Assembly (NCBI RefSeq): GCF_012271765.1
Contig: NZ_VRKO01000016.1
Location: 620,001-684,000 of the forward strand
Origin: Erwinia rhapontici
GTDB taxonomy: Bacteria; Pseudomonadota; Gammaproteobacteria; Enterobacterales; Enterobacteriaceae
Direction: 5' to 3'
DNA: 64,000 bases
Numbering within the stretch: position 1 is the first letter of the stretch; every line of letters begins with the position of its first letter. A program made the position numbers and the translations under genes. Of this stretch, positions 19,503 to 30,237 are shown one piece after another. Under the pieces are notes generated by a model that did not search any database, was not told the origin of the DNA, and was given only the letters and a program-made list of their open reading frames with translations.

Positions 19503-20399
19503 ATGCTACAACGTGTACAGATCGCCCCACAGGGACCGTCATTTTCACCGCTGGTGATGGGATACTGGCGGTTGATGGAGTGGGGAATGACCTCTCAGCA
19601 GCTGGTGCAATTTATTGAGCAACATCTGGAATGTGGTATCAGTACGGTTGACCACGCTGATATTTATGGCGGCTATCAGTGTGAAGCCGAGTTTGGCAAA
19701 GCGCTGCGCCTGCAACCGTCTTTGCGTCAACGTCTGGAGTTGGTGACGAAATGCGGGATTGCCACAACGGCAAAGCCAGACAACGCCCTGGGCCACTATG
19801 TCACTGATGCCGCGCACATCATGACGAGTGCTGAAAATTCCCTGCGTTATTTTAATACCGACTACCTCGATCTGTTATTGATCCATCGTCCCGATCCCCT
19901 CATGGAGGCAGATGAAGTTGCCAGTGCGTTTCAGCAGCTTCATCAAAGCGGAAAAGTAAAACATTTCGGTGTATCTAACTTTACTCCTGCACAATATTCG
20001 CTGTTACAGTCACGACTGCCGTTTACACTGGTCACCAACCAGGTTGAAATTTCCCCTGTGCACCAGCCGCTGTTATTAGACGGTACGCTGGATCAGTGTC
20101 AGCAGATGCGGGTCAGGCCGATGGCATGGTCATGTCTTGCAGGCGGGACGATGTTCAGCGCACCTGAGTTCCAGCCGCTGCGTGATGAACTGTTATTGAT
20201 CCAGCAAGAGACCGGTGCAGAGAATATTGAGCAGTTGATTTATGCCTGGATTCTGCAATTACCTTCTAAGCCACTGCCGATTATTGGAAGTGGTAAAATT
20301 GAACGAGTCAGCGCGGCAGCGAGAGCGGTTAACGTGACGCTGACTCGTCAGCAGTGGTTCCGTATTCGTAAAGCGGCCCTGGGTTTTGATGTGCCGTAA
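19503..20399 (+). CDS. ydhF: Aldo/keto reductase family protein YdhF
   Basis: 298 residues, a complete (alpha/beta)8 AKR barrel. Catalytic residues are visible: Asp and Tyr in DHADIYGGY, Lys in VTKCG, and His in LIHRPDP; the NADPH site region IIGSGK-x-ERV is near the C-terminus. The physiological substrate is unknown. The ribosome site GGGAG is well placed. In E. coli sodC follows; here the convergent ydhK follows directly. Confidence 0.92.
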   Translation: MLQRVQIAPQGPSFSPLVMGYWRLMEWGMTSQQLVQFIEQHLECGISTVDHADIYGGYQCEAEFGKALRLQPSLRQRLELVTKCGIATTAKPDNALGHYVTDAAHIMTSAENSLRYFNTDYLDLLLIHRPDPLMEADEVASAFQQLHQSGKVKHFGVSNFTPAQYSLLQSRLPFTLVTNQVEISPVHQPLLLDGTLDQCQQMRVRPMAWSCLAGGTMFSAPEFQPLRDELLLIQQETGAENIEQLIYAWILQLPSKPLPIIGSGKIERVSAAARAVNVTLTRQQWFRIRKAALGFDVP

Positions 20400-20431
20400 T
20401 CCGCAATCAACAGTAGTAGCATCATTGTCTG

Positions 20432-20452
20432 ACGACATCACGTTGATGTCGT
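20432..20452 (+). terminator. Hairpin at the ydhF/ydhK convergent ends
   Basis: ACGACATCA-CGT-TGATGTCGT, a perfect 9-bp stem that overlaps the ydhK stop codon and follows ydhF by 32 bp. There is little T tail, so it may stabilise ends and not terminate by itself. Confidence 0.35.
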
Positions 20453-22444
20453 TTGCAACCGTGAGAGTGAACAGTATAAACGCCAGATAATCCCGGCCAG
20501 ATCGATGCCTTGATCTTCATGAGTATCACGCAGTATATCGATGCGCTGTTGTAGTGTTTTCAACGTATCGTTCAGGGGAATAGGGTGTATCCCGCGTTCA
20601 CTGATAATAGATTGCAAATCGTGTAGCACGGCGTCGCGTATATTTGCTAATGCTGAAGAGGGTGTTTTCCAGTTGCGCAGATTCCAGGCAATATGCGAAC
20701 AGTTGAGCAATACAACGCCCCAGCGCATCAGCCACAGATGTGCCTGGTCATCGCGACTATTTTTAAGTTGGTTGATGCGGTGATAAACCAACGATTCAAA
20801 ACTATTCTGACTTAGGCGAGGGCGTCTTCCCAACTGGTCGACAAACTCACTGCGCAAAGCGCGGATATGACGCCTGCTGCGGTGTTTATCAGAACTGGGA
20901 CGCAAAATACAGAAGGCCAGCCAGACCATCGCCACGCCACAGACTTTTGCCAGGTTATCATTAACAAAACCCGAAAAATCATAGGTGGGGGGATTGGTGA
21001 CTGACAGGAAGGACCCCATAAAAACAACCAGTTGCCCCCAAAGGGCAGCCCGTTTTTTATCCTGTAATTTAATCAGTTGCATGGTGATCAGCAGAGGGAA
21101 AAGTACGATAAGAAATTGCCACAGTACGGTCACCTGAATCATGAAAGCAAACTTCATGACAAAGCTGAAGAGTGACAGCAGCACCAGTGTTTTGATCAAT
21201 AATGTGGCGCTGCTGACCGGGGATGCAGAAGATGAATAAAGCACGCAACTGATAGCGGCCAGCGTCAGTGCTGAGTCACCGGAATCCCACTGCGTTGTGA
21301 TCCAGAAACTGGTTCCGAAAAAAATCACACAAAAGGTTCGCAGCGCATTCCAGCTGGCTTCTGCCCCATCTGCTTCGCGAGCCAGTGATGGCACAACCGG
21401 AGGAGTGAGATCCGTATGGTTATCTGCACGTTCGAACTGGCGTAGCCAGCGTGCGATATTCAGATACAGCCAGCAGAAATAACGTAGCTGCTCCCAGAAG
21501 GCCCGGTGCCGATAGTCCGTCGTGTCCATCGGGGCAGCGCGATAGAGTATTTGCGCCAGGTAATACTTATCTTTTTCACCCTTAGCCATGGCTTCCAGTA
21601 GCTGATGTAGCGTTACAAACAGGTTTTCTGGTGGGTTTTCCCAGTTAAGCAACATCCGACGCAGGCTGGAGATAATGCTGGTCAGGCGCAACTGCTGGTG
21701 CAAAACATAGTTCAGCACATTGTTTTGACGGCGAAAGCGGTAATGACTCCAGAATGCCTGGATGCGCAGCAGATTCATTGTCAGGATTTCGCCAATCACG
21801 TTTTCGTGGGCCTGGCGTATCGTGCTGGTGTCCTCTTTATTTAACATCTCCGTTGCATGGGCGAGCAGCTTGCTGTGCATCTCTTTGAGGGAATGAATTA
21901 ACGTCTCTCCATCCGAGGTGCTGGGCAAGATCATCATCATGAGTGCGCCGCACAGTATTCCGGAAATGACCTCACAGACGCGTGCCTGCGTAATGGTCCA
22001 TATACTGTCGATCTCAACTTCATTGACACAGGTAAAGGCGATGATGGCGGCGGTATAGCCTGCCAGCGAAAAGGCGTAGGCCACATTATTCTGATAATGG
22101 TTTGATATCCACGTGCACAAAGCCAGCCAGCTTGCAATCGACACGGCAAAAAGCCATGGCTCGTCCAGTGTATGACCGGCGATCACCAGGGCTGCCGTCG
22201 CGCCCAGCATACTCCCCACAATGCGCCCGAGGCTTTTACTGATCACGCCGCCAACAGTAGGAAAACTCACCACGGCAGCAGAGGTCATCGCCCAGTAAGG
22301 TTCATCCAGCTGAAGACCGTAAGCGATACTCAAGGCCAGACACATGGCGATGGTATTACGCAAGGCGTAGCGCCATTGCGCAGCAGTGGCTTTGTTCCAC
22401 GGCAACTGCTGCCATTGCAGCCAGCTCAGATTAAGTCGACTCAT
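20438..22444 (-). CDS. ydhK: FUSC/PET-family inner membrane transporter YdhK
   Basis: 668 residues, close to the E. coli protein. Two blocks of about six hydrophobic segments (about 30-170 and 365-520), each followed by a cytoplasmic helical region; the family includes AaeB, the aromatic acid exporter. Together with YdhJ and YdhI it should form an AaeAB-like efflux system. Starts 4 bp inside the end of ydhJ, which indicates translational coupling. The substrate is unknown. Confidence 0.92.
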   Translation of the reverse strand: MSRLNLSWLQWQQLPWNKATAAQWRYALRNTIAMCLALSIAYGLQLDEPYWAMTSAAVVSFPTVGGVISKSLGRIVGSMLGATAALVIAGHTLDEPWLFAVSIASWLALCTWISNHYQNNVAYAFSLAGYTAAIIAFTCVNEVEIDSIWTITQARVCEVISGILCGALMMMILPSTSDGETLIHSLKEMHSKLLAHATEMLNKEDTSTIRQAHENVIGEILTMNLLRIQAFWSHYRFRRQNNVLNYVLHQQLRLTSIISSLRRMLLNWENPPENLFVTLHQLLEAMAKGEKDKYYLAQILYRAAPMDTTDYRHRAFWEQLRYFCWLYLNIARWLRQFERADNHTDLTPPVVPSLAREADGAEASWNALRTFCVIFFGTSFWITTQWDSGDSALTLAAISCVLYSSSASPVSSATLLIKTLVLLSLFSFVMKFAFMIQVTVLWQFLIVLFPLLITMQLIKLQDKKRAALWGQLVVFMGSFLSVTNPPTYDFSGFVNDNLAKVCGVAMVWLAFCILRPSSDKHRSRRHIRALRSEFVDQLGRRPRLSQNSFESLVYHRINQLKNSRDDQAHLWLMRWGVVLLNCSHIAWNLRNWKTPSSALANIRDAVLHDLQSIISERGIHPIPLNDTLKTLQQRIDILRDTHEDQGIDLAGIIWRLYCSLSRLQTTST

Positions 22445-23298
22445 TGCTGGACAGAAATTGTGCAGGTGGTCCCGGCGACCAGTGTTATGGCGGGCGGAAG
22501 ATGAGTCAGGCGGATACGCACCGGTACGCGCTGGGCCAGCCGGACCCAGGGGACGTTCGGTTTGATATCCGGCACCAGGCCGCTGTCGGATTCGATACTC
22601 TGGTCGTAGATTGCCCGGCCAATACTTTGTACCACGCCGGTGAGTGGCTGATCGTTACTGTACAGGGTGATATTCGCCCTGGCGCCTGTGCGGATATGAC
22701 GCAGTTTGGTCTCTTCAAAATAACCCATCACGTAAAACGAATGGCTATCTACCAGCACAAACAGCGGTGATCCGGTGGTGGCGTAGTTGCCTATCCGGGT
22801 TTCCAGATTGTTGATCCAGCCATCGGTGGGGGCAAAAACCACGGTTTGCGACAGGTTCCAGCGTGCACGGTCCTCCTCAGCCTGAGCAGCCTTAACGTTT
22901 GCTTCCATTGCCTTGACGTTGAGATTAGCGACATCAAGCGCTTCTTCTGAAATAACATTACGGCCAAGATTTTGACGGCGATGAGCCTCATGCTGTGCCT
23001 TGATAAGGTCCGACTGTGCTTTTGCCAGTTGGGCTTCTGCATTCAGTACGGCAATACGATAGGGCTTATCATCAAGGGTAAACAAGCGGGTTCCTTTAGT
23101 CACAAACTGGTTATCTTCGACATCGAGCTCAACAATGCGCCCGGAAACCTGTGGAGTAATACTGACCAGTTCGGCTCTGACTTTGCCATCTCGTGTCCAG
23201 GGTGACTGCATATAGTAATTCCACATCCACCAGCCGGCACAGAGTGCCGCCGCGAAAAAAAACACGGTGGAAAAGTATCTTAAATAATTTAGTTTCAT
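22441..23298 (-). CDS. ydhJ: HlyD-family membrane fusion protein YdhJ
   Basis: 285 residues: one N-terminal membrane anchor (about 8-28), a biotinyl-lipoyl-like segment ([15 protein letters not shown]), a coiled-coil hairpin (about 85-145) and the second lipoyl half with a beta-barrel. This is the periplasmic adaptor of an efflux system, partner of YdhK. 4 bp separate it from ydhI. Confidence 0.93.
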   Translation of the reverse strand: MKLNYLRYFSTVFFFAAALCAGWWMWNYYMQSPWTRDGKVRAELVSITPQVSGRIVELDVEDNQFVTKGTRLFTLDDKPYRIAVLNAEAQLAKAQSDLIKAQHEAHRRQNLGRNVISEEALDVANLNVKAMEANVKAAQAEEDRARWNLSQTVVFAPTDGWINNLETRIGNYATTGSPLFVLVDSHSFYVMGYFEETKLRHIRTGARANITLYSNDQPLTGVVQSIGRAIYDQSIESDSGLVPDIKPNVPWVRLAQRVPVRIRLTHLPPAITLVAGTTCTISVQQ

Positions 23299-23302
23299 TA
23301 CG

Positions 23303-23536
23303 TTACCCGACGATTAACAACCCCAGAGAGGCGGCTATGCAGAGAGTAAACAAGGAGAGATCCAATAAAGTGGGGTGCCAGATCTCGCCTGAGTACATCC
23401 AGTCACGCAGTAACGGATGAAGTAGCAGCCATAAGAAAAAACCGAGCAGAACGACTTTGAACAGGGGCGGAAAAAAAAGTGAGTCCCCGAGCACCAGCTC
23501 GGTGATGGGGCTGGCAGCCGTTAATATTGATGTCAT
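23303..23536 (-). CDS. ydhI: DUF1656 small membrane protein YdhI
   Basis: 77 residues from ATG with two hydrophobic segments around a conserved WHPTLLDLSLF core. A GTG three bases upstream (23537-23539) has better spacing to the AGGG site and is an equally good start. DUF1656 proteins accompany HlyD and FUSC proteins in aromatic-acid efflux operons (as AaeX does). First gene of ydhIJK, divergent from slyA. Confidence 0.88.
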   Translation of the reverse strand: MTSILTAASPITELVLGDSLFFPPLFKVVLLGFFLWLLLHPLLRDWMYSGEIWHPTLLDLSLFTLCIAASLGLLIVG

Positions 23537-23660
23537 CACACACAAAATCCCTATGACCAGTGAATTACCGATGAGGATAACTGAATGCGTCCATCTGATT
23601 ATGATGGATTTGTGTTTTGCCTTGTAAACTCGCAGAATAGTCTAAAATCATGCTTGATAG

Positions 23661-23672
23661 CTAGCAAGCTAA
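23661..23672. promoter_or_regulatory. SlyA operator in the ydhI-slyA gap
   Basis: CTAGCAAGCTAA matches the SlyA consensus TTAGCAAGCTAA in 11 of 12 positions and lies 17 bp before the slyA start. It fits slyA autoregulation, and in E. coli the divergent ydhIJK operon is also reported to respond to SlyA. Confidence 0.75.
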
Positions 23673-23688
23673 TTATAAGAGGTAGAAA

Positions 23689-24126
23689 TTGAATACAACT
23701 CTGGGAACCGACTTGTCAAGATTGGTACGTATCTGGCGCTCATTAATTGATCAGCGATTGAAACCGTTGCAGCTGACACAAACCCATTGGGTGACGTTAC
23801 ACAACATCCACCAGCTACCGCCTGAACAGTCGCAAATTCAGCTGGCAAAAGCCATTGGTATTGAGCAACCTTCTTTGGTACGCACCCTCGACCAGTTGGA
23901 AGAGAAAGGGTTAATCACGCGCAGCACCTGTGCGAATGACCGCCGTGCTAAGCGTATCAGCCTCACTGCGCAGGCAGAACCGATTATTACTCAGGTTGAG
24001 CATGTGATTGATGCGACTCGTGATGACATCCTGGCCGGAATTTCTCAGCCGGAGATCGACAAAATGGTGACGCTGATTGCCAGACTGGAAAAGAATATTC
24101 TTGAGCTTCAGGGACGAGATGAATAA
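23689..24126 (+). CDS. slyA: MarR-family transcriptional regulator SlyA
   Basis: 145 residues from a TTG start preceded by AGAGGT; the E. coli and Salmonella genes also use TTG. The winged-helix core is clear: [31 protein letters not shown], and the wing [14 protein letters not shown]. SlyA counters H-NS silencing and responds to aromatic carboxylates. Ends in a strong terminator shared with convergent slyB. Confidence 0.95.
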   Translation: MNTTLGTDLSRLVRIWRSLIDQRLKPLQLTQTHWVTLHNIHQLPPEQSQIQLAKAIGIEQPSLVRTLDQLEEKGLITRSTCANDRRAKRISLTAQAEPIITQVEHVIDATRDDILAGISQPEIDKMVTLIARLEKNILELQGRDE

Positions 24127-24157
24127 AAAAAACCGGCATAAGGAGCCGGTTTTTTTA
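24125..24157. terminator. Bidirectional terminator between slyA and slyB
   Basis: AAACCGGC-ATAAGGA-GCCGGTTT with A8 and T7 flanks on the two sides. Confidence 0.9.
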
Positions 24158-24172
24158 TGCGCTACTGTGTCA

Positions 24173-24643
24173 TTAGCGTGGGGAAACAGTGATCTGGCTA
24201 CCGTTTGACGCCATTGCTACGCGCTGACCTACAGAGTAGCGGCTTACAGCCTGTTTCTGGACCACCATGATGGTGTTGCCATCATCTTTGCGGATTTCCA
24301 GCTCAACGCCCTGGCTTTTATTCAGCGAGCCCTGAACACCCTGGCCTGCAACACCACCAGCGACGGCACCAGCTGCGGTTGCCAGACTACGACCCGCACC
24401 ACCACCAACTGTGTTACCAAGGAAACCGCCCAGTACTGCACCACCAATGGCACCGATAACGTTGCTGTCATCGCCACCCTGAATTTGCACCGGACGAACA
24501 GATACCAGCGTACCGTAACTCACGGTCTGAATCTGTTTAGCTTCAGAGGCGCTGTAAACATCACCGGAAAGAGTATTGTCATTTACACAGCCAGCCAGCG
24601 TTATCCCGGCAAGCGCCACGATTAATAAACGCATCGTCATCAT
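24173..24643 (-). CDS. slyB: Outer membrane lipoprotein SlyB
   Basis: 156 residues; signal peptide with lipobox LAGC (acylated cysteine at 19). A glycine-zipper region at about 62-105 (GAIGGAVLGGFLGN and GAVAGGVAGQG) is typical of the 17-kDa/PcP family. In E. coli SlyB is PhoP-regulated and forms stress-induced rings in the outer membrane that hold other proteins. Here a TATAAT (24700-24705, minus strand) gives a promoter, but I saw no clear PhoP box upstream of it. Confidence 0.95.
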   Translation of the reverse strand: MMTMRLLIVALAGITLAGCVNDNTLSGDVYSASEAKQIQTVSYGTLVSVRPVQIQGGDDSNVIGAIGGAVLGGFLGNTVGGGAGRSLATAAGAVAGGVAGQGVQGSLNKSQGVELEIRKDDGNTIMVVQKQAVSRYSVGQRVAMASNGSQITVSPR

Positions 24644-24914
24644 TAAAACTCCTATGTGTAGCAGGTGCTGCGGATCATCGGGCAGCGGTCAATAACACTA
24701 TTATAAGGTACAAGCCGCGCCTTTCTCACAATTAGTTTGTAAAAGCACCGCAGAAAGATAACCTGGAGTGCTTAAACGTGGATTCAATCACGACAAGAAA
24801 ATACGACGTCGTTAACAACGTGAATAAAAGATCACTAAATCATAGAATTGACGCGCTAATTTTGCCAGGCTGGCGCAATGACACTCATACCCGCAGACGG
24901 GATAAGGCGAAGGC

Positions 24915-26033
24915 ATGAAATCAGGTCGGTTTATTGGCGTTATGTCTGGCACAAGCCTGGACGGCGTTGATGTGGTGATGGCGGTGATTGATGAACATAT
25001 CGTGGCACAGCAGGCCAGCTATAGTCACCCGATCCCACAAACGCTGCGCCAGCAGATCCTGTCAATCTCCCAGGGGCAATCATTAACGCTGTCGCAGTTA
25101 GGGCAACTGGATACCCGCTTAGGACGGTTGTTTGCGGATGCGGTACTGGCGTTACTCAAGCAGCAGGGATTGTCAGCGGATGATATTACCGCCATTGGTT
25201 GTCACGGCCAGACCGTGTGGCATGAGCCGCAGGGCGATGCCCCAAATACCTTACAAATTGGCGATAATAATCAAATCGCAGCAGCAACGGGTATCACCGT
25301 AGTGGGCGATTTCCGCAGGCGCGATATGGCGCTGGGCGGGCAGGGCGCACCGTTGGTGCCGGCTTTCCACCATGCGGTACTGATGCACCCCACTGAGCGC
25401 CGCATGGTGCTGAACATCGGAGGCATTGCGAATTTGTCTTTGCTGCTACCCGGGCAAACATTGCGTGGGTTTGATACCGGGCCTGGCAATATGCTGCTGG
25501 ATGCCTGGATCTGGCGGCAGCAGGGCAAACCCTATGATAAAGAGGGGGCATGGGGGGCCGGCGGTCACGTGGCCTGGCCACTGCTGCAACAGATGCTCAG
25601 TGACCCCTATTTTGCACTGAGTGCACCGAAAAGCACCGGACGTGAATATTTCAATCTGAGCTGGCTGGAACAGCAGCTGTCATCCTTCCCGGGTCTGCCC
25701 GCACAGGATGTGCAGGCAACGTTGGTGGAACTGACGGCAACCACTATCGCACAACAGGTCTTACTCAGCGGGGGGTGTGACAGGCTGCTGGTCTGCGGCG
25801 GTGGGGGCCACAATCCTCTGTTGATGTCCCGTCTGGCGGCGCAGCTGGCCGGGACGGAAGTGACGAGTACCGACCAGGCTGGCATCAGTGGCGATGATAT
25901 GGAAGCACTGGCTTTCGCCTGGCTGGCCTGGTGTACCTTGAGTGGGTTACCCGGCAATTTACCGTCGGTAACCGGTGCGCGTGAGGCCAGCGTGATCGGG
26001 GCAATATTCCCGGCAAATCGTCCTTTTCGCTGA
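24915..26033 (+). CDS. anmK: Anhydro-N-acetylmuramic acid kinase
   Basis: 372 residues; E. coli AnmK has 369. ASKHA-fold kinase: [12 protein letters not shown] at 9-20, a phosphate-binding NIGGIANLS in the middle, and the VCGGGGHNP motif late. It opens and phosphorylates anhydro-MurNAc to MurNAc-6-phosphate in peptidoglycan recycling. Followed by mliC with a 63-bp gap. Confidence 0.96.
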   Translation: MKSGRFIGVMSGTSLDGVDVVMAVIDEHIVAQQASYSHPIPQTLRQQILSISQGQSLTLSQLGQLDTRLGRLFADAVLALLKQQGLSADDITAIGCHGQTVWHEPQGDAPNTLQIGDNNQIAAATGITVVGDFRRRDMALGGQGAPLVPAFHHAVLMHPTERRMVLNIGGIANLSLLLPGQTLRGFDTGPGNMLLDAWIWRQQGKPYDKEGAWGAGGHVAWPLLQQMLSDPYFALSAPKSTGREYFNLSWLEQQLSSFPGLPAQDVQATLVELTATTIAQQVLLSGGCDRLLVCGGGGHNPLLMSRLAAQLAGTEVTSTDQAGISGDDMEALAFAWLAWCTLSGLPGNLPSVTGAREASVIGAIFPANRPFR

Positions 26034-26096
26034 TTGCATCACCTGAAAAGACGTTTTAGCCTAAGTGAACCTCCCGTAGCTCACAAGGAATAAACA

Positions 26097-26423
26097 ATGA
26101 AAAAGGGGTATATCGCCGTCGCCGGCATGCTGGTGGCGCTGTCAGGATGCAGCTATTTTCAGACCGACTCTCATACGCCGGTCAACACATTGCATTATAC
26201 CTGCGGCACGCTGCCGTTAACGGTCAAACTGGATAACAGTAAAAGCGAAGTCAGCCTGATCCTCGACGGTCAACCGCTGGTGCTGAAGCAGCAGCCTGCG
26301 GCGTCCGGAACCCGTTACAGCGATGAGCATTACGTTTTCTGGTCGAAGGGCGACAGCGCATTCATTGAGCGCAATGACAAAATCATTATCGATGACTGTC
26401 AGCTTCAGCAACCAGCCAGTTAA
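26097..26423 (+). CDS. mliC: Membrane-bound lysozyme inhibitor MliC (YdhA)
   Basis: 108 residues. Lipoprotein signal peptide with lipobox LSGC (Cys18). The mature part has the MliC beta-barrel with two conserved cysteines (HYTCGT and DDCQLQ) and the SGTRYS-x-x-x-YVFW segment that enters the lysozyme active site. It blocks c-type lysozyme at the outer membrane. Confidence 0.93.
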   Translation: MKKGYIAVAGMLVALSGCSYFQTDSHTPVNTLHYTCGTLPLTVKLDNSKSEVSLILDGQPLVLKQQPAASGTRYSDEHYVFWSKGDSAFIERNDKIIIDDCQLQQPAS

Positions 26424-26487
26424 CCCATTGAACTATTGTAGGGTGCGGCGCACAATGCGGTATCCCTACTTATCAGAAGCCAGAGCG

Positions 26488-27144
26488 ATGACTGACAGCG
26501 ACCATCTGCAACAAATTGCCCATCTGCGGCGTGAATACACCCGTGGCGGCCTGCGCCGCAAGGATCTCCCCGCTAATCCGTTGACCTTGTTTGAACACTG
26601 GCTTAACCAGGCGGTTGAAGCACAGTTGCCGGATCCCACGGCCATGAGTGTGGCCACGGTGGATGACCAAGGACAACCCTATCAGCGTATCGTCCTGTTG
26701 AAGCATTTTGATGAGCGCGGCATGGTGTTTTACACCAACCTGGGCAGCCGCAAAGCGCAGCAGCTTGAAATTAACCCGCGCATCAGCCTGCTGTTTCCCT
26801 GGCATATGCTGGAACGTCAGGTCATGGTGCTGGGGAGTGTTGAGCGTTTATCTACGCTAGAAGTCTTGAAATACTTCCACAGCCGCCCGCGAGACAGTCA
26901 GCTGGGGGCCTGGGTGTCGAAGCAATCCAGCCGCATCTCTGCCCGTGGCATTCTCGAAGGCAAGTTCCTTGAACTGAAGCAGAAGTTCCAGCAGGGTGAA
27001 ATTCCGCTGCCGAGTTTCTGGGGCGGTTATCGGGTCAACATTGACTCAATGGAGTTTTGGCAGGGCGGCGCTCACCGTCTGCATGACCGTTTTTTCTACC
27101 AGCGTGAAGATGACGCATGGAAAATCGACCGCCTGGCACCCTAA
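26488..27144 (+). CDS. pdxH: Pyridoxine/pyridoxamine 5'-phosphate oxidase
   Basis: 218 residues from MTDSDHLQ, the E. coli length and start; the frame is open upstream into mliC, but that part is unrelated. FMN split barrel with [41 protein letters not shown] and the C-terminal PLP-site block [12 protein letters not shown]. It makes pyridoxal 5'-phosphate from PNP or PMP, and pdxY downstream supplies PLP by salvage. Confidence 0.97.
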   Translation: MTDSDHLQQIAHLRREYTRGGLRRKDLPANPLTLFEHWLNQAVEAQLPDPTAMSVATVDDQGQPYQRIVLLKHFDERGMVFYTNLGSRKAQQLEINPRISLLFPWHMLERQVMVLGSVERLSTLEVLKYFHSRPRDSQLGAWVSKQSSRISARGILEGKFLELKQKFQQGEIPLPSFWGGYRVNIDSMEFWQGGAHRLHDRFFYQREDDAWKIDRLAP

Positions 27145-27278
27145 AACACGAAATAATGCCGTCAATGGGTGGATCGCAGCGGTCCGGCCCATTATTCTAT
27201 ATCCCTTATTTTCTCTCCGCGTTTCAGCGGAAAGCTGTGTACCAGCTTAGGTGCAGACTTTTTCACATGGAGTCTTAG

Positions 27279-28553
27279 ATGGCCAGCAGTAACCTGATCA
27301 AACAATTGCAAGAGCGGGGCCTTGTCGCCCAGGTAACGGATGAAGAGGCGTTAGCAGAACGACTGGCGCAGGGGCCAATCGCACTCTATTGTGGCTTCGA
27401 CCCGACTGCCGACAGCTTGCACTTGGGGCATCTGGTGCCGTTGCTCTGCCTGAAACGTTTTCAGGATGCCGGACATAAGCCAGTGGCTTTAGTCGGTGGC
27501 GCAACTGGCCTGATCGGCGACCCGAGCTTTAAAGCAGCCGAGCGTAAGCTGAACACCAGTGATACCGTGAATGAATGGGTCGATAAAATCCGCCATCAGG
27601 TTGCCCCTTTCCTTGATTTCAACTGCGGCGACAACAGCGCGATTGCAGCCAACAACTATGACTGGTTTGGCGGCATGAATGTGCTGACCTTCCTGCGTGA
27701 TATTGGCAAGCACTTCTCTGTTAACCAGATGATTAACAAGGAAGCCGTTAAGCAACGTCTGAATCGTGATGACCAGGGGATCTCCTTTACTGAGTTTTCT
27801 TACAACCTGCTACAGGGTTACGACTTCGCCTGTCTGAACGAGCGCCACGGCGTGGCGTTGCAGATTGGTGGGTCTGACCAGTGGGGGAACATCACCTCCG
27901 GTATCGACCTGACGCGTCGTCTGCACCAGAACCAGGTGTTTGGTTTGACCGTTCCGCTGATCACTAAATCTGACGGCACCAAATTCGGTAAAACCGAAGG
28001 TGGCGCTGTGTGGCTGGACGCGAAAAAAACCAGCCCTTACAAGTTCTATCAGTTCTGGATCAACACCGCTGACGCAGACGTATATCGTTTCCTGAAGTTC
28101 TTCACTTTCCTGAGTATTGACGAGATCAACGCACTGGAAGATGAAGACAAAAACAGCGGTAAAGCACCCCGTGCCCAGTATGTTCTGGCCGAACTGGTGA
28201 CCAAACTGGTACACGGTGAGGACGGTTTGGTGGCTGCACAGCGCATTACCCAAAGCCTGTTCTCCGGGGCGCTGAGCGAACTCACGGAACAGGATCTGGC
28301 ACAGCTGGCACAGGATGGCATGCCGGGTGTTGAGTTGGAAAACGGGCAGGATCTGCAACAGGCATTGGTCAATACCGAGCTGGCCCCGTCACGTGGTCAG
28401 GCTCGTAAACTGATCGAGGCGAAATCCATCAGCATCAACGGTGCACTGCAAACGGAGGCAGAGTATGCCTTCGTAGAGGCCGACCGCCTGTACGGCAAAT
28501 ACACCCTGCTGCGCCGTGGTAAAAAGAACTACAGCTTAATCAGCTGGAAATAA
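27279..28553 (+). CDS. tyrS: Tyrosyl-tRNA synthetase
   Basis: 424 residues, the E. coli length. Class I signatures: HLGH at 48-51 and KFGKT at about 234; the tyrosine site YDWFGGMN and [10 protein letters not shown]-terminal S4-like RNA-binding domain begins near 350 ([18 protein letters not shown]). A strong terminator follows. Confidence 0.98.
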   Translation: MASSNLIKQLQERGLVAQVTDEEALAERLAQGPIALYCGFDPTADSLHLGHLVPLLCLKRFQDAGHKPVALVGGATGLIGDPSFKAAERKLNTSDTVNEWVDKIRHQVAPFLDFNCGDNSAIAANNYDWFGGMNVLTFLRDIGKHFSVNQMINKEAVKQRLNRDDQGISFTEFSYNLLQGYDFACLNERHGVALQIGGSDQWGNITSGIDLTRRLHQNQVFGLTVPLITKSDGTKFGKTEGGAVWLDAKKTSPYKFYQFWINTADADVYRFLKFFTFLSIDEINALEDEDKNSGKAPRAQYVLAELVTKLVHGEDGLVAAQRITQSLFSGALSELTEQDLAQLAQDGMPGVELENGQDLQQALVNTELAPSRGQARKLIEAKSISINGALQTEAEYAFVEADRLYGKYTLLRRGKKNYSLISWK

Positions 28554-28575
28554 TAAGCAGGTTCGTTACGTACTG

Positions 28576-28599
28576 AAGCCGGCAATGCCGGCTTTTTTT
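28576..28599 (+). terminator. Rho-independent terminator of tyrS
   Basis: AAGCCGGC-AAT-GCCGGCTT followed by T7, 23 bp past the tyrS stop and 26 bp before pdxY; some read-through into pdxY is likely. Confidence 0.88.
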
Positions 28600-28624
28600 A
28601 GGCAAGAAGGGTCAGAGTCGCGCG

Positions 28625-29485
28625 ATGAAAAATATTCTCTCCATCCAGTCCCATACTGTTTTTGGTCACGCCGGAAACAGTGCAGCAGAATTTCCTATGC
28701 GCCGCCTGGGCGCAAACGTTTGGCCACTGAATACTGTTCAGTTTTCCAACCATACTCAGTATGGTCACTGGGCCGGAACGGTCATGCCGGCCAGCCATCT
28801 GACCGAGATTGCCCGGGGTATTGGTGATATTGATCGTCTGAAAACCTGCCATGCGGTGTTAAGTGGTTATCTCGGCTCCGCCGAGCAGGGAGAGGCTATT
28901 CTTGAGATTGTACGGATGGTCAAAGCGGCAAACCCGGAAGCCTGGTATTTCTGTGATCCGGTGATGGGCCATCCGGAAAAGGGCTGCATTGTGGCACCGG
29001 GTGTGGCTGAGTTCCATGCGAATGCCTCCCTACCCGCCAGTGATATTATCGCGCCCAATCTGCTGGAGCTGGAAATGTTGAGCGGGCGTCAGGTGGCCGA
29101 TGTGGAGCAGGCTGTTGCGGCAGCACGTGAGCTGATTGCTAAAGGGCCAAAAGTGGTGCTGATTAAGCACCTTGCGCGGGCCGGTTACCGTAGCGATCGC
29201 TTCGAAATGCTGCTGGTGACGGCAGATGAAGCCTGGCATATTGCCCGTCCGCTGATTGACTTTGGCGTGCGCCAGCCGGTAGGGGTGGGTGACCTGACCA
29301 GCGGATTATTGCTGGTGGACCTTCTGCACGGGCTATCGCTGCAACAGGCGCTGGAACATGTGACGGCCGCTGTGTATGAAGTGATGCTGAAAACCCATCA
29401 GATGGGTGAGTATGAGCTACAGCTGGTTGCTGCACAGCAGGCGATTGCTGAACCGCAGCAGCATTTTGCGGCAGAGAAACTCTGA
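28625..29485 (+). CDS. pdxY: Pyridoxal kinase 2 (PdxY)
   Basis: 286 residues; PfkB-like/ThiD-type ribokinase fold: [13 protein letters not shown] at the start, [10 protein letters not shown] in the middle, and the anion-hole segment [11 protein letters not shown] with catalytic Asp. It phosphorylates pyridoxal. Downstream of tyrS as in E. coli. Confidence 0.96.
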   Translation: MKNILSIQSHTVFGHAGNSAAEFPMRRLGANVWPLNTVQFSNHTQYGHWAGTVMPASHLTEIARGIGDIDRLKTCHAVLSGYLGSAEQGEAILEIVRMVKAANPEAWYFCDPVMGHPEKGCIVAPGVAEFHANASLPASDIIAPNLLELEMLSGRQVADVEQAVAAARELIAKGPKVVLIKHLARAGYRSDRFEMLLVTADEAWHIARPLIDFGVRQPVGVGDLTSGLLLVDLLHGLSLQQALEHVTAAVYEVMLKTHQMGEYELQLVAAQQAIAEPQQHFAAEKL

Positions 29486-29501
29486 CCCGCTATCGCGATA
29501 C

Positions 29502-29525
29502 CGGGCAGGCCTTTTAGGCCTGCCG
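29502..29525. terminator. Hairpin between convergent pdxY and gstA
   Basis: GGCAGGCCT-TTT-AGGCCTGCC, perfect 9-bp stem in the 46-bp gap. No long T tail on either side. Confidence 0.6.
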
Positions 29526-29531
29526 TCGTCA

Positions 29532-30137
29532 TTAGTTCAACCCTTCAGCTTTCAGCGCAGCGATCACGTCAGGGCGCGCAGCCACCCGTTCAAACCAGTC
29601 GTTTAACGCATCCAGTCCACTCAGGTTCAGCTTCAACGCATGAGCCCAGCGGGTCACGGTAAACAGATAAGCATCTGCCACGGTGAAACGCAGCCCCATC
29701 AGCCACTGCTTCTCTTTTAATTCGGCATTCACGTACTGGAATTTCTGCTCCAGCAATTCTCTGGACAGTACCTTAAACTCGTCCGGAGTGGTGGGGCGAA
29801 ACAGCGGGCTGAACCCTTTATGCAGTTCAGTGGCAATATAATTGAGCCATTCGAGCGTATGGTAGCGTGTCAGGCTGCCGGGTGGGGCCAGCAGTTGGCG
29901 GTCAGGTTTGAGGTCGGCAAGATACTGCACAATCGCCACGCCTTCAGTCAGCACCGACCCGTCATCCAGTTGCAGCGCCGGAACCTGGCCTTTCGGATTG
30001 ATTCGCAGATAGTCTTCGCCCTGTTCCGTCTTCTTCGTTTTGGTATCCACGGTGACCAGCGTGAAATCAAGGCCGGATTCGCGCAGCACAATATGGGGTG
30101 ACAGTGAACAGGCCCCGGGTTTACAGAACAGCTTCAT
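29532..30137 (-). CDS. gstA: Glutathione S-transferase, beta class
   Basis: 201 residues, the E. coli GstA length. [16 protein letters not shown] carries the beta-class cysteine Cys10; [14 protein letters not shown] and [13 protein letters not shown] bind glutathione; TVADAYLF starts the conserved N-capping box of the C-terminal domain. Conjugates glutathione to electrophiles and can bind it in mixed disulfide. Confidence 0.95.
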   Translation of the reverse strand: MKLFCKPGACSLSPHIVLRESGLDFTLVTVDTKTKKTEQGEDYLRINPKGQVPALQLDDGSVLTEGVAIVQYLADLKPDRQLLAPPGSLTRYHTLEWLNYIATELHKGFSPLFRPTTPDEFKVLSRELLEQKFQYVNAELKEKQWLMGLRFTVADAYLFTVTRWAHALKLNLSGLDALNDWFERVAARPDVIAALKAEGLN

Positions 30138-30237
30138 TGCTCGCTCCTTTCATTGAATGATGACGATCTCCTCAGCTTACTGCCGAAGAACATAAAAGTC
30201 AGTGTCAACGCGCGGACAATGGCGCATTTTTTGCGGG

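Noticed and set aside
24644..24760. PhoP box upstream of slyB
   Set aside because: Expected from E. coli, but no pair of GTTTA half-sites with 11-bp spacing was found near the TATAAT.
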